From: Acidobacteriaceae bacterium KBS 146
Lineage (GTDB): Bacteria > Acidobacteriota > Terriglobia > Terriglobales > Acidobacteriaceae
DNA: 64,000 nt
Direction of reading: 5' to 3'
Assembly (NCBI GenBank): GCA_000688615.1
Contig: JHVA01000001.1
Coordinates: 1,178,001 to 1,242,000 of the forward strand
Position numbers and translations under genes: made by a program. Below are positions 9,298 to 16,907 of this stretch, one piece after another. The notes beneath the pieces were generated by a model. It saw nothing but the letters and a program-made list of their open reading frames with translations. It was not told the DNA's origin and did not search any database. The number at the start of each line of letters is the position of its first letter. The first letter of the stretch is position 1.

Positions 9298-10089
9298 ATG
9301 AATTTGAAGAAGCTATTCCCGCAATTCGCTCAGGTCGTGTTTTTCTTATGCCTCTGGGCCGTTCCGTCCCACGCTCAGTTTCCGCGTTCCACGGTCAATC
9401 CCGAATCCGCAGACAGAGGAGCGAAGACCTACGCCAGCAACTGCGCCAAATGCCATGGCGAGGATGCTCGCGGCACCGCTACCGGCCCTGACCTGTTGCG
9501 CTCAGTCGCGGTCCTGCACGACCGGCGTCAGATGCTCAATGGAAAGGAACTCGCTCCGCTGCTGGAGAAGGGTCCGAATCATAACTTCAAATTCGACGAC
9601 AAGCAGTTGGCCGACGTGTCACAGTTCCTCACGCAGTCCATCAACAGCATTCTCAGAAGCGGCTACAACGCCGAGCCGACCAATCTGTTGAATGGCGATG
9701 CAAAGGCCGGAGAAGCGTACTTCAACGGGGCTGGCGGATGCGGCAAATGCCACTCCGCGACTGGCGATCTTGCTCACGTAGGCAGCCGATATCAGCCTGC
9801 TGCATTGCAACAGAAGTTCCTGTTCCCCAACTACGGCCTGTTTCTCAAGAAGAAAGTGCAGGTTACCGTGGTCGCGCCATCCGGAAAGACTTATACCGGC
9901 GATCTGGTTCGCATCGACGACTTCACGGTTACGCTTCACGAAAAATCGGGCGAAACGCGATCTTTCAACCGGACGGCAAAGACAAAGGTGACAGAAGACA
10001 ATCCCTACACCGGGCATATTGAGCTTCTGAATAAGTACACCGACGCCGACATCCACAACCTGACGACCTACCTGGCAACCCTGAAATGA
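9298..10089 (+). CDS. Secreted di-haem cytochrome c
   Basis: With the start at 9298 (GGAG seven bases upstream) the product is 263 residues and begins with a Sec signal peptide that ends SHAQ. Two haem attachment motifs are present: CAKCH (49-53) in the first cytochrome c domain and CGKCH (148-152) in the second. The C-terminal 90 residues carry a beta-rich stretch (VQVTVVAPSGKTYTGDL, VRIDDFTVTLHEKSG) found in other cytochromes associated with quinoproteins. Its stop codon overlaps the start of the PQQ dehydrogenase (ATGA), so the two are translationally coupled. The cytochrome is the likely periplasmic electron acceptor for that enzyme. Confidence 0.9.
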   Translation: MNLKKLFPQFAQVVFFLCLWAVPSHAQFPRSTVNPESADRGAKTYASNCAKCHGEDARGTATGPDLLRSVAVLHDRRQMLNGKELAPLLEKGPNHNFKFDDKQLADVSQFLTQSINSILRSGYNAEPTNLLNGDAKAGEAYFNGAGGCGKCHSATGDLAHVGSRYQPAALQQKFLFPNYGLFLKKKVQVTVVAPSGKTYTGDLVRIDDFTVTLHEKSGETRSFNRTAKTKVTEDNPYTGHIELLNKYTDADIHNLTTYLATLK

Positions 10090-11669
10090 AGATCCTGACA
10101 GCATCCATCCTCGCCTTCCTCTCGCTGATGCCATCTGCTTTGAACGCGCAATCGGACCCTGGCAACGCCACATCCGAACTCGCAAAGCTCACGAATAGCT
10201 GGCCCACCTATAACGGAGACTATTCGGGCCGTCGCTACAGTGCTCTGACGAAAGTCAACGCGGCAACCGTAAAGCAGCTCTCCCTCGCCTGGACCTTTCG
10301 GATCGAAACCAACACCGGTGGCGGGAAGCGAATCTCTGCGACTCCGCTTGAGGTCGATGGAGTCCTCTACTTCACCGTGCCGAGCCATGTGTGGGCCGTG
10401 GATGCGCGCACCGGACGGAAGTTGTGGCAGTTCGACTGGCAAAGCAAAGGCGGCGAGACCATCGGCAATCGAGGCGCCGCCGTGCTGGGAGATACCGTCT
10501 ATTTTGAGACTGAGGATTGCAATCTCGTCGCGATCGACATTCACACCGGACAGGAGAAGTGGCACGCCTCTATCGGCAATCCGGATCAGTTCTACTTTGG
10601 CAGCGTAGCTCCCGTCATCGTAAAAAATCACGTCATGGTGGGGGTGAGCGGAGACGACTTCGACATCCCTGGCTATATCGAAGCGCACGACCCCGAGACA
10701 GGAGCCCTGCAGTGGCGCTGGTACACGCATCCGGAGCCTGGGAGCCCTGAAGCAAAGACCTGGCCCAACGAGGACGCCATGACGCATGGTGGCGGCATGA
10801 CGTGGGTCGCCGGAACCTACGATCCTGAGCTGAATCTCTACTACTTCGGCACCGGGAATGCACAGCCCGTCATCAACGGCCTCGCCCGCCCGGGAGCCAA
10901 TCTCTACACCTCCACCATCTGCGCCCTCAACCCCGACACGGGCAAGCTGGTCTGGTACTTCCAGCCCAATCCGCACGACACCCACGACTGGGATGCCGTA
11001 CAGACCCCGGTGCTGTTCGATGGCATCGTCAAAGGCCAGAAGCGCAAACTTCTCGCCCAGGCCAGTCGCAACGGATGGTTCTTCCTTCTCGACCGCACCA
11101 ACGGAAAGAATCTGCTCAGCACACCCTTCGCGAAGCAGAACTGGACGCTAGGCCTGGATGACAAGGGATCGCCAATTCCGAATCCCGAGAAGATGGCCCA
11201 CACCAATGGCTCGCTCGTCGCTCCCAACCAGGCAGGTGCAGCCAACTGGTATCCGCCAAGCTTCAGCCCTTCTACGGGTCTCTTCTATGTGCCCGCGTAC
11301 GACGCCTACAGCGTCTACTACATCTACGACAACAACAAGAAGCCCGAAGGCTGGGCGGGCAACGATCGCGGAGGATGGTCGAGCGCGTCTCTTCGCGCTC
11401 TCGACTATAAAACCGGCAAGGTCCGTTGGAATCACGAGTGGCCCAGCTCCGGCGGACGCTCCGGAATTCTCACCACCGCAGGCAACGTGCTCTTCACCGG
11501 GGATACCTCAACTAACCTCGTCGCATTCAATGCGACGACGGGGGCAATCCTGTGGCACGCCGGGCTCGGCAATATCGTGACCAACGGCCCCATCACCTAC
11601 GAGCTCGATGGCCTGCAGTATGTCGTTGCCGCCGCAGGCGATACCCTCTACGCCTTCGCCCTCCAGTAG
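10086..11669 (+). CDS. PQQ-dependent alcohol dehydrogenase-like quinoprotein
   Basis: A 527-residue secreted protein with a Sec signal (cleavage near ALNAQS) followed by an eight-bladed quinoprotein propeller. Tryptophan-docking style repeats are visible: GVLYFTVPSHVWAVDARTG, DTVYFETEDCNLVAIDIHTG, LVWYFQPNPHDTHDWD and GNVLFTGDTSTNLVAFN. The motif YYFGTGNAQP and the DWDAVQTP segment match the calcium and PQQ neighbourhood of the methanol/alcohol dehydrogenase superfamily. The start overlaps the cytochrome c stop by 4 bp. It probably oxidises an alcohol or sugar in the periplasm and passes electrons to the cytochrome. The substrate is not predictable. Confidence 0.9.
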   Translation: MKILTASILAFLSLMPSALNAQSDPGNATSELAKLTNSWPTYNGDYSGRRYSALTKVNAATVKQLSLAWTFRIETNTGGGKRISATPLEVDGVLYFTVPSHVWAVDARTGRKLWQFDWQSKGGETIGNRGAAVLGDTVYFETEDCNLVAIDIHTGQEKWHASIGNPDQFYFGSVAPVIVKNHVMVGVSGDDFDIPGYIEAHDPETGALQWRWYTHPEPGSPEAKTWPNEDAMTHGGGMTWVAGTYDPELNLYYFGTGNAQPVINGLARPGANLYTSTICALNPDTGKLVWYFQPNPHDTHDWDAVQTPVLFDGIVKGQKRKLLAQASRNGWFFLLDRTNGKNLLSTPFAKQNWTLGLDDKGSPIPNPEKMAHTNGSLVAPNQAGAANWYPPSFSPSTGLFYVPAYDAYSVYYIYDNNKKPEGWAGNDRGGWSSASLRALDYKTGKVRWNHEWPSSGGRSGILTTAGNVLFTGDTSTNLVAFNATTGAILWHAGLGNIVTNGPITYELDGLQYVVAAAGDTLYAFALQ

Positions 11670-11711
11670 AAACGATGCGGGACTGCCCATTCGGCGATCC
11701 CGCATCCGCAC

Positions 11712-12956
11712 TCAACCGTGGTGCTGGCTCACTGTCTTGAAGAAGCGCAGCAGATTGCCTCCCCAGAACTTCCTGATCCGCTCCTCACTGTAGCCTCGTC
11801 GCAGCATCGCATCGGTCACCATCGGCAGATCTCGCACGTCGCGCATCCCCCGCGCCAGCGTCGGTCCTCCGTCAAAATCCGTGCCGATCGCCACATGATC
11901 TTCTCCCACCAGCCGGATGGCCTTATCCACTACTCCCACCCAGTCGTCGACCTTCATCATCACCGAATCCGGAACCTTCGCTCCCGGCATGGGATACCCG
12001 GACGCTACCAGCGCATCCACCTCGTAGATCGTCTTCCCCTTTACCTTGTCGGGAATGCTCGCCGTATCGAAGAACGTCTTCCCGCGCTCCGCTGTAATCC
12101 ACTGGTACTCGCGCAGATAGTTGAACTCGCTTCCAATCTGGAACCCGATCACCCCGCCCTTCGCCGCAAGTTTTTCCAGCAGCTTGTCCGGCATGTTGCG
12201 CGGAATATTGTTCACCTGCCGCAGACCATGATGCGTCGCAATTACCGGGCCCTCGCTCACATCGATCGCCTGTGAGACAGCTTCATCCGAAGCGTGCGAC
12301 ACGTTGATCATCATCCCCAGCCGGTTCATCTCCTTGATCACCGCGCGACCATGCGCATTCAGTCCGTTCGACTTGGGCGCCGAGCAGCAAGAATCCGCAT
12401 AGTTCTGGTCCCAGTTATGCGCCGACAACTGCGCCGACCGCAGGCCCAACCTGTGCATATCGCGCAGCACTCCAAGGTCTCCGTCAAGGTCGTAGCTGCC
12501 CTCGATGTCCAGCACCGCCGCCATCTTTCCCTTCGCGCGAATCTTTTCCACATCATCCGCACTAAGAGCCAGTTCGACCAGCGCATGATTCTCCTCCAGC
12601 TGACGCCGCGCGTGGTCCATGCGTCGCATCGCCTGCTTGGTCTCAAAGCGGCTGGGGTAGTACTCCTCCGGCACAAAGATCGACAGAAAGAACGCACCCT
12701 CTCCGCCTTCGCGAGCGCGTACCAGGTCCCACTGGCCATCGCTCTTCTGCTCTCCCATGCTTCCGCCGTGGTAAAACTCACGGTCCAGCGCATGCACATG
12801 CCCGTCGAAGATAAAGGCCCGCCGATGCACCTCGCGTGCGCGCTCCGAAACCTGCGGCGCCTGCATCTCGCCACGCACCATCGAACGCAACGCCGCCGGC
12901 GCCAGCGCACTATACCCAAGAAAACGACGGCGGCTCAACACAGTTCCACTCCACAT
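11712..12956 (-). CDS. Tat-exported membrane dipeptidase (peptidase family M19)
   Basis: With the start at 12956 the product is 414 residues and opens with the twin-arginine motif SRRRFLGYSALAP. The same frame is open to 13154, but that extension would run into the divergent gene and lacks family similarity. M19 renal-dipeptidase motifs are present: the metal pair FDGHVH (H53, H55), the stretch VLDIEGSYDLDGDLGVL, MINVSHASDEA, VIATHHG (two further metal-ligand histidines) and GTDFDGGP near the end. Members hydrolyse dipeptides, often with a D-residue at the C-terminal position, and bind two zinc ions. The divergent neighbours are two uncharacterised paralogues; the shared spacer suggests joint regulation. 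Confidence 0.9.
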   Translation of the reverse strand: MWSGTVLSRRRFLGYSALAPAALRSMVRGEMQAPQVSERAREVHRRAFIFDGHVHALDREFYHGGSMGEQKSDGQWDLVRAREGGEGAFFLSIFVPEEYYPSRFETKQAMRRMDHARRQLEENHALVELALSADDVEKIRAKGKMAAVLDIEGSYDLDGDLGVLRDMHRLGLRSAQLSAHNWDQNYADSCCSAPKSNGLNAHGRAVIKEMNRLGMMINVSHASDEAVSQAIDVSEGPVIATHHGLRQVNNIPRNMPDKLLEKLAAKGGVIGFQIGSEFNYLREYQWITAERGKTFFDTASIPDKVKGKTIYEVDALVASGYPMPGAKVPDSVMMKVDDWVGVVDKAIRLVGEDHVAIGTDFDGGPTLARGMRDVRDLPMVTDAMLRRGYSEERIRKFWGGNLLRFFKTVSQHHG

Positions 12957-13143
12957 TCGCCCATAACTCGTACCCGCAGGCTCTTCTTCATTGTTGTCAT
13001 GATTGGGAATCTTATACGATCCGTCGCTCGGTTCTTCTCGTAACGGCGACGTCAAGGACATTTGACCTAGAAGGGAATACCCTTCCGCCGATACCATTTC
13101 GCCAACGCAAATCTCAGCGAAATAGATGTCGTCAAGGAATCCT

Positions 13144-14355
13144 ATGGCTCCCAACGTGACACCAGGAAAGCGCCCGCGGCTTGCAGGCGTAGTTACGGCA
13201 TATCGAAGATATCTCCATCCTCAGCACGTCATCGACCGCTTTCTCGACGGCTACGGATGGAACGGTGTCTATCACCATCCCCCGATGGACCTCGTTTCGC
13301 TCTACGTCGACCAGCACGGCGAAGGCGATCTCTTCCAGGAGCGCGCCGACCGCCATCCCGGAATGAAGCTCTGCTCCTCGATCGAAGACGCCCTTACCCT
13401 TGGCACTGGCAAGCTCGCCGTGGATGGCGTCGTGGTGGTCGCCGAGCACGGCGTCTATCCTCTGAGCCCCAACGGCATCATGATGCGCCCGCACTACGAG
13501 TTCTTCGAGAAGATCACCAACGTCTTCCGCTCCAGCGGTCGCTCTGTTCCCTACTTCAACGACAAGGAGCTCTCCTGGAACTGGGACTGGTCCAAGAAGA
13601 TGGTCGACGTCTCCCGCGAACTTAAGTTCCCGTTGCAGGGAGGCTCAAGCCTGGCCGTCACCTGGCGCATCCCCTCCGTCGAATTTCCCCTCGGCGCTGT
13701 CGCGAAAGAAGCACTCTCTGTTGGCTACGGCGGCATGACCAGCTACGACTTCCATGGCCTCGAAACCATTCAATGCATGGTCGAGCGCCGCAAAGGCGGC
13801 GAGACTGGCGTTGAGTGGATCCAGACCTATCGCAAAGACGCCTTCTGGAAGGCCTACGAAGACAAGGTCTGGTCGCACGACCTGATGCGTGCCGCGCTCA
13901 GCCGCAGCTTTACCATCCGCCCCGGCGCCGCCTCCTTCACCAATGACCTCCCCACTGTCGATCAGATGAAGGCCATGGTGCCCGATCCAGTCGCCTACCA
14001 GTACCGTCATCGCGACGGCCTCATCAGCACCATGATCCTGCTCTACGGCATGGTGCGCGACTTCACCTTCGCGGCCACTATCGAAGGCCAGTCCAAACCC
14101 TTCTCCACCCAGATGTATCTGCCCATGCCCGACGGCCGCACCACGCTCGCAAGCTTCTTCAGCCCGCTCGTCAACAATGCGGAGAAGATGTTCCTCACCG
14201 GCAAAGCCCAGTACCCCATCGAGCGCACCCTGCTGACCAGCGGCCTGCTCATCGCGGGCGTCGAAAGCGATAAAAAAGGTACGCGGCTTGAAACCCCTAA
14301 CCTCGCCGCCGTCCAATATCAACCCAACCCCGAATCCACCTACTGGAGGAGCTGA
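13144..14355 (+). CDS. Uncharacterised protein, paralogue of the next gene
   Basis: A 403-residue protein of unknown function. The start at 13144 is chosen because AAGGA lies five bases upstream; an ATG six codons earlier has none. It has an N-terminal Rossmann-like segment (RLAGVVTAYRRYLHPQHVIDRFLDGY) resembling the start of Gfo/Idh-type proteins, then VVSLYVDQ-like and AVDGVVVVAEHG strands, and a conserved central block VPYFNDKELSW...LPLQGGSSLAVTWRIP shape. No signal peptide is visible, so it should be cytoplasmic. It is followed by a longer Tat-exported paralogue whose ATG overlaps this stop by one base. An oxidoreductase-like fold is a guess only. Confidence 0.75.
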   Translation: MAPNVTPGKRPRLAGVVTAYRRYLHPQHVIDRFLDGYGWNGVYHHPPMDLVSLYVDQHGEGDLFQERADRHPGMKLCSSIEDALTLGTGKLAVDGVVVVAEHGVYPLSPNGIMMRPHYEFFEKITNVFRSSGRSVPYFNDKELSWNWDWSKKMVDVSRELKFPLQGGSSLAVTWRIPSVEFPLGAVAKEALSVGYGGMTSYDFHGLETIQCMVERRKGGETGVEWIQTYRKDAFWKAYEDKVWSHDLMRAALSRSFTIRPGAASFTNDLPTVDQMKAMVPDPVAYQYRHRDGLISTMILLYGMVRDFTFAATIEGQSKPFSTQMYLPMPDGRTTLASFFSPLVNNAEKMFLTGKAQYPIERTLLTSGLLIAGVESDKKGTRLETPNLAAVQYQPNPESTYWRS

Positions 14356-15728
14356 TGCTGACTCGTCGTCGTTTCGTAGGCTATTCCGCGCTCTCATCCT
14401 CAGTGCTGGCTATGCCCGAATGGGTCCGCTCTGCCTTCACCCAGGAGCGGCTCGCTTCCTCCAACCCCATCCGCCTCGCCGTCCTCGGCAGCACCTATCG
14501 TCTCGGCTCGCACCTGCAGACCATCGCCGACCGCTTTCTCATCGGCTACCCCTTCGACGGCGACTGGCACCTCCCCAACATCAAGGTCGTCTCTCTCTAC
14601 GTTGACGAACATGCCCGCCAGCTCGAGGCCGGTCCCAATGAATTCGTGCTCTCCATGACCGGTGGAGCCCGCAAGAGGTCCGCCAATCCCTGGCCCGCTG
14701 AAGATCTCAGCCAGGCGCGCGCCAAGCAGTTCGGCTTTCGCCTCTGCACAGATATCCCCGAGGCCCTGCGCGCCGGAGGCGATCGCATCGCCGTCGATGC
14801 CGTCCTGACCATCGTCGAGCAGTGCCCGCCCTATCCTTACCCGGTCGACAACAAAGACCAGGTCCTCCTCCCGCGCTTCGACTTCTTCGAACAGTGCGCT
14901 CAGGTCTTCGAGACAGAGAAGCACGCCGTGCCTTACTTCAACCACAAGCAGCTCTCCTACAGCTTCGCCGAGGCTCAGACCATGGTGCAGACGGCAGAGC
15001 GTCTGAAGATGCCGCTGCTCGCCGGTTCTTCCCTTCCCGTCACCTGGCGCCTCCCCGGCGTCGATGTCCCTCTCGGCGCACGCGTCCAAGAGGCCGTCAT
15101 GGTAGGCGTTGGCAGCCTCGGCGACGGCGACTTCGACGCTCTTGAAGCCATGCAGTCCATGCTCGAGCGCCGCAAAGGCGGCGAGACCGGCGTCAAAGCC
15201 GTGCAACTGCTCGAGGGCGACGATGTGTGGGCAGCAGCGAAAGCCGGACGCTGGTCCAAAGACCTGCTCAGCTCTGCGCTCTCACGCAGCGACACCCCAA
15301 TGGGTCTCAGCCCGCAGGACGGCAGGTGCCAGGACCTCACCGGGGGCGACCTTCTGCCCCAGCTCGTCAAAGACCCTGCCGCTTATTGCGTCGAGTACAC
15401 CGACGGAACCCGCGCCACCATGCTCATGCTCAACGGCGCCGTCCAGGACTACAACATCTCCATCCGGCTTGAGGATCAGAAGATGATCTCTACCCAGTTC
15501 CTGAGGCCTCTGCCTCCCAATGAGGCTTACTCTGCCTGTCTCGCCTCCAAGGTCGAAAGCCTCTACCAGACCCGCAAGGCGCCCTACCCCACGCAACGCG
15601 CCCTGCTCGTTACCGGCATGCTCGAGGCCTGTCTCAACTCGCGCCACCGCTTCGGGCAGCGCATCGAAACCCCGCACCTCGCCATCCAGTACCAGCCACC
15701 AACAGAGTCACAGTACATCCAGATTTGA
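14355..15728 (+). CDS. Tat-exported uncharacterised protein, paralogue of the preceding gene
   Basis: A 457-residue protein with the twin-arginine signal LTRRRFVGYSALSSSVLA at its N-terminus, very like that of the M19 dipeptidase across the spacer. The body repeats the blocks of the preceding gene in the same order: IRLAVLGSTYRLGSHLQ, VVSLYVDEH, LCTDIPEAL, AVDAVLTIVEQ, FDFFEQ, VPYFNHKQLSY, LAGSSLPVTWRLPGV, ERRKGGETGVKAVQ, and the C-terminal IETPHLAIQYQP. It differs by the signal and by insertions of about 50 residues. The start codon overlaps the upstream stop (TGATG), so the pair is translationally coupled. Function is unknown; the N-terminus suggests a nucleotide-binding-like fold, but no catalytic motif is evident. 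Confidence 0.8.
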   Translation: MLTRRRFVGYSALSSSVLAMPEWVRSAFTQERLASSNPIRLAVLGSTYRLGSHLQTIADRFLIGYPFDGDWHLPNIKVVSLYVDEHARQLEAGPNEFVLSMTGGARKRSANPWPAEDLSQARAKQFGFRLCTDIPEALRAGGDRIAVDAVLTIVEQCPPYPYPVDNKDQVLLPRFDFFEQCAQVFETEKHAVPYFNHKQLSYSFAEAQTMVQTAERLKMPLLAGSSLPVTWRLPGVDVPLGARVQEAVMVGVGSLGDGDFDALEAMQSMLERRKGGETGVKAVQLLEGDDVWAAAKAGRWSKDLLSSALSRSDTPMGLSPQDGRCQDLTGGDLLPQLVKDPAAYCVEYTDGTRATMLMLNGAVQDYNISIRLEDQKMISTQFLRPLPPNEAYSACLASKVESLYQTRKAPYPTQRALLVTGMLEACLNSRHRFGQRIETPHLAIQYQPPTESQYIQI

Positions 15729-16204
15729 TGAAAGGTTCCAGGCTCCGCTCGGCATATCCTTCCGAGCGGAGCGCCCCCTTTCCTTCTGCTGGATTTGAAC
15801 ATCAATGTTGGCCACTTTATGTCGGGAAAAGAATTTCGGGCCTGCTGCCCCACGGTTCGATATCGATGTTGGCCACTTCTCGAAGCTCTCGCAAAAGTAT
15901 GCGGCAATGACGCTTGGCGTTGCCTGCCACCATTCGGTCGACCCCCTGGGCTTTGATGGAACGCGCCGTTGGCGCTTGCGACAACGGCAAGGTGGACTCG
16001 ATATCAAGAGATGTGGGCAACCCGCCTGACTGGTCCCTCCGGATCCGTCGTCATTGGACTTTTCAAGACGGGATAGGTACAAACAATAGCGGTGTAACCA
16101 GCCGAAATTCCGGGATGTCTACAACCGGATACCTTTGCCGATCCACCTTTCTCCCGCCTGCATCCGTTGCCCAATTCAAAACTGACGCACAATGGAGATT
16201 CGTC
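15729..16204. other. 476-bp intergenic region with a duplicated 17-mer
   Basis: No reading frame here has coding character; the frame open into the next gene lacks a ribosome binding site until 16205. It contains two near-identical 17-mers (ATCAATGTTGGCCACTT at 15801-15817 and ATCGATGTTGGCCACTT at 15862-15878, one mismatch) 61 bp apart on the same strand. Nothing else was recognised. Confidence 0.5.
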
Positions 16205-16735
16205 ATGTCCGAAAAAACCATGGTTCCTCAAGCCCTGCACACCGACGGGAAAACTACTGTTCCTCGAGCCCTGCACACAAGCAATGCCGAAGAACTTCCT
16301 CACATGCAGAATGCAGAAGGCCAAGTTCAAAGCCCCCTCAATTTGAGGTTGCCCATCACCAAAGGAAAGAATTGGGAGATTTTTTTCTATTTGGCCGACC
16401 CGAAAATTTCCAAAGCAATCAATGACGGACTGAATGCTGTAGGAACAGTACATTTTGCCCGTTTCCTTCCAGAGGCTGGGTTCTCCCTCGGGCTCTCACA
16501 GACTCTGTGGGTTTTGACCGAGTACGACGGCACTTTCGACCAGTACATTCAAGACTTCGTCAATCAGATGGGCGATATCTTCGACGGGCTGCTCGGTTTT
16601 GTGGACAATCCCCCACCCGTGCCCGTGAAAGACAATGTCGCGGCCTTCGGAGCGTGGGTTAGCGCTCACAATGAAAAGAGCAACCTATACTCGGCCTACC
16701 CCACACTCACGGTGCAAACAATCCTGAATAGCTGA
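16205..16735 (+). CDS. Uncharacterised small protein with DyP-associated-like region
   Basis: A 176-residue protein; the ATG at 16205 has GGAG about eight bases upstream. The first 50 residues are low-complexity and carry a 12-residue tandem duplication (VPQALHT... / VPRALHT...), encoded by a 36-bp repeat at 16223-16294. The rest reads LPITKGKNWEIFFYLAD, VGTVHFARFLPE, LWVLTEYDGTFDQYIQDF and MGDIFDGLLGFV. The VHFARF plus YDGxFDxYI pattern resembles ferredoxin-like domains found with haem peroxidases and oxygenases; this is recalled similarity and uncertain. No signal peptide. It lies 172 bp upstream of a secreted CxxCH protein, with a hairpin between them. Confidence 0.65.
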   Translation: MSEKTMVPQALHTDGKTTVPRALHTSNAEELPHMQNAEGQVQSPLNLRLPITKGKNWEIFFYLADPKISKAINDGLNAVGTVHFARFLPEAGFSLGLSQTLWVLTEYDGTFDQYIQDFVNQMGDIFDGLLGFVDNPPPVPVKDNVAAFGAWVSAHNEKSNLYSAYPTLTVQTILNS

Positions 16736-16767
16736 CCGCCAGGTCAAATAATCGCCAAAACAACCTG

Positions 16768-16796
16768 CTCAGGGCCCGCGTACATCGGGCCCTGAG
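16768..16796 (+). terminator. Perfect 11-bp hairpin, possible terminator
   Basis: CTCAGGGCCCG at 16768-16778 pairs with CGGGCCCTGAG at 16786-16796 around a 7-nt loop. It sits 32 bp after the stop of the small protein gene. No T-tract follows, so it may be a Rho-assisted terminator or mRNA-stabilising hairpin rather than a classical intrinsic terminator. Confidence 0.5.
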
Positions 16797-16907
16797 TAGA
16801 TTCCTGCGTGTGTTAAGCAGCCGATTTGTCACTGTGCGAGAGGACGAAGAGATTCGGCCTCTCATACAGTGCGCGATGTTTTTCTGCCTTAGAACAGGAG
16901 ACCAAGT

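Noticed and set aside
11712-13154. Longer M19 dipeptidase starting at 13154
   Set aside because: The extension has no family similarity, would bury the Tat signal 67 residues inside the protein and overlaps the divergent gene.
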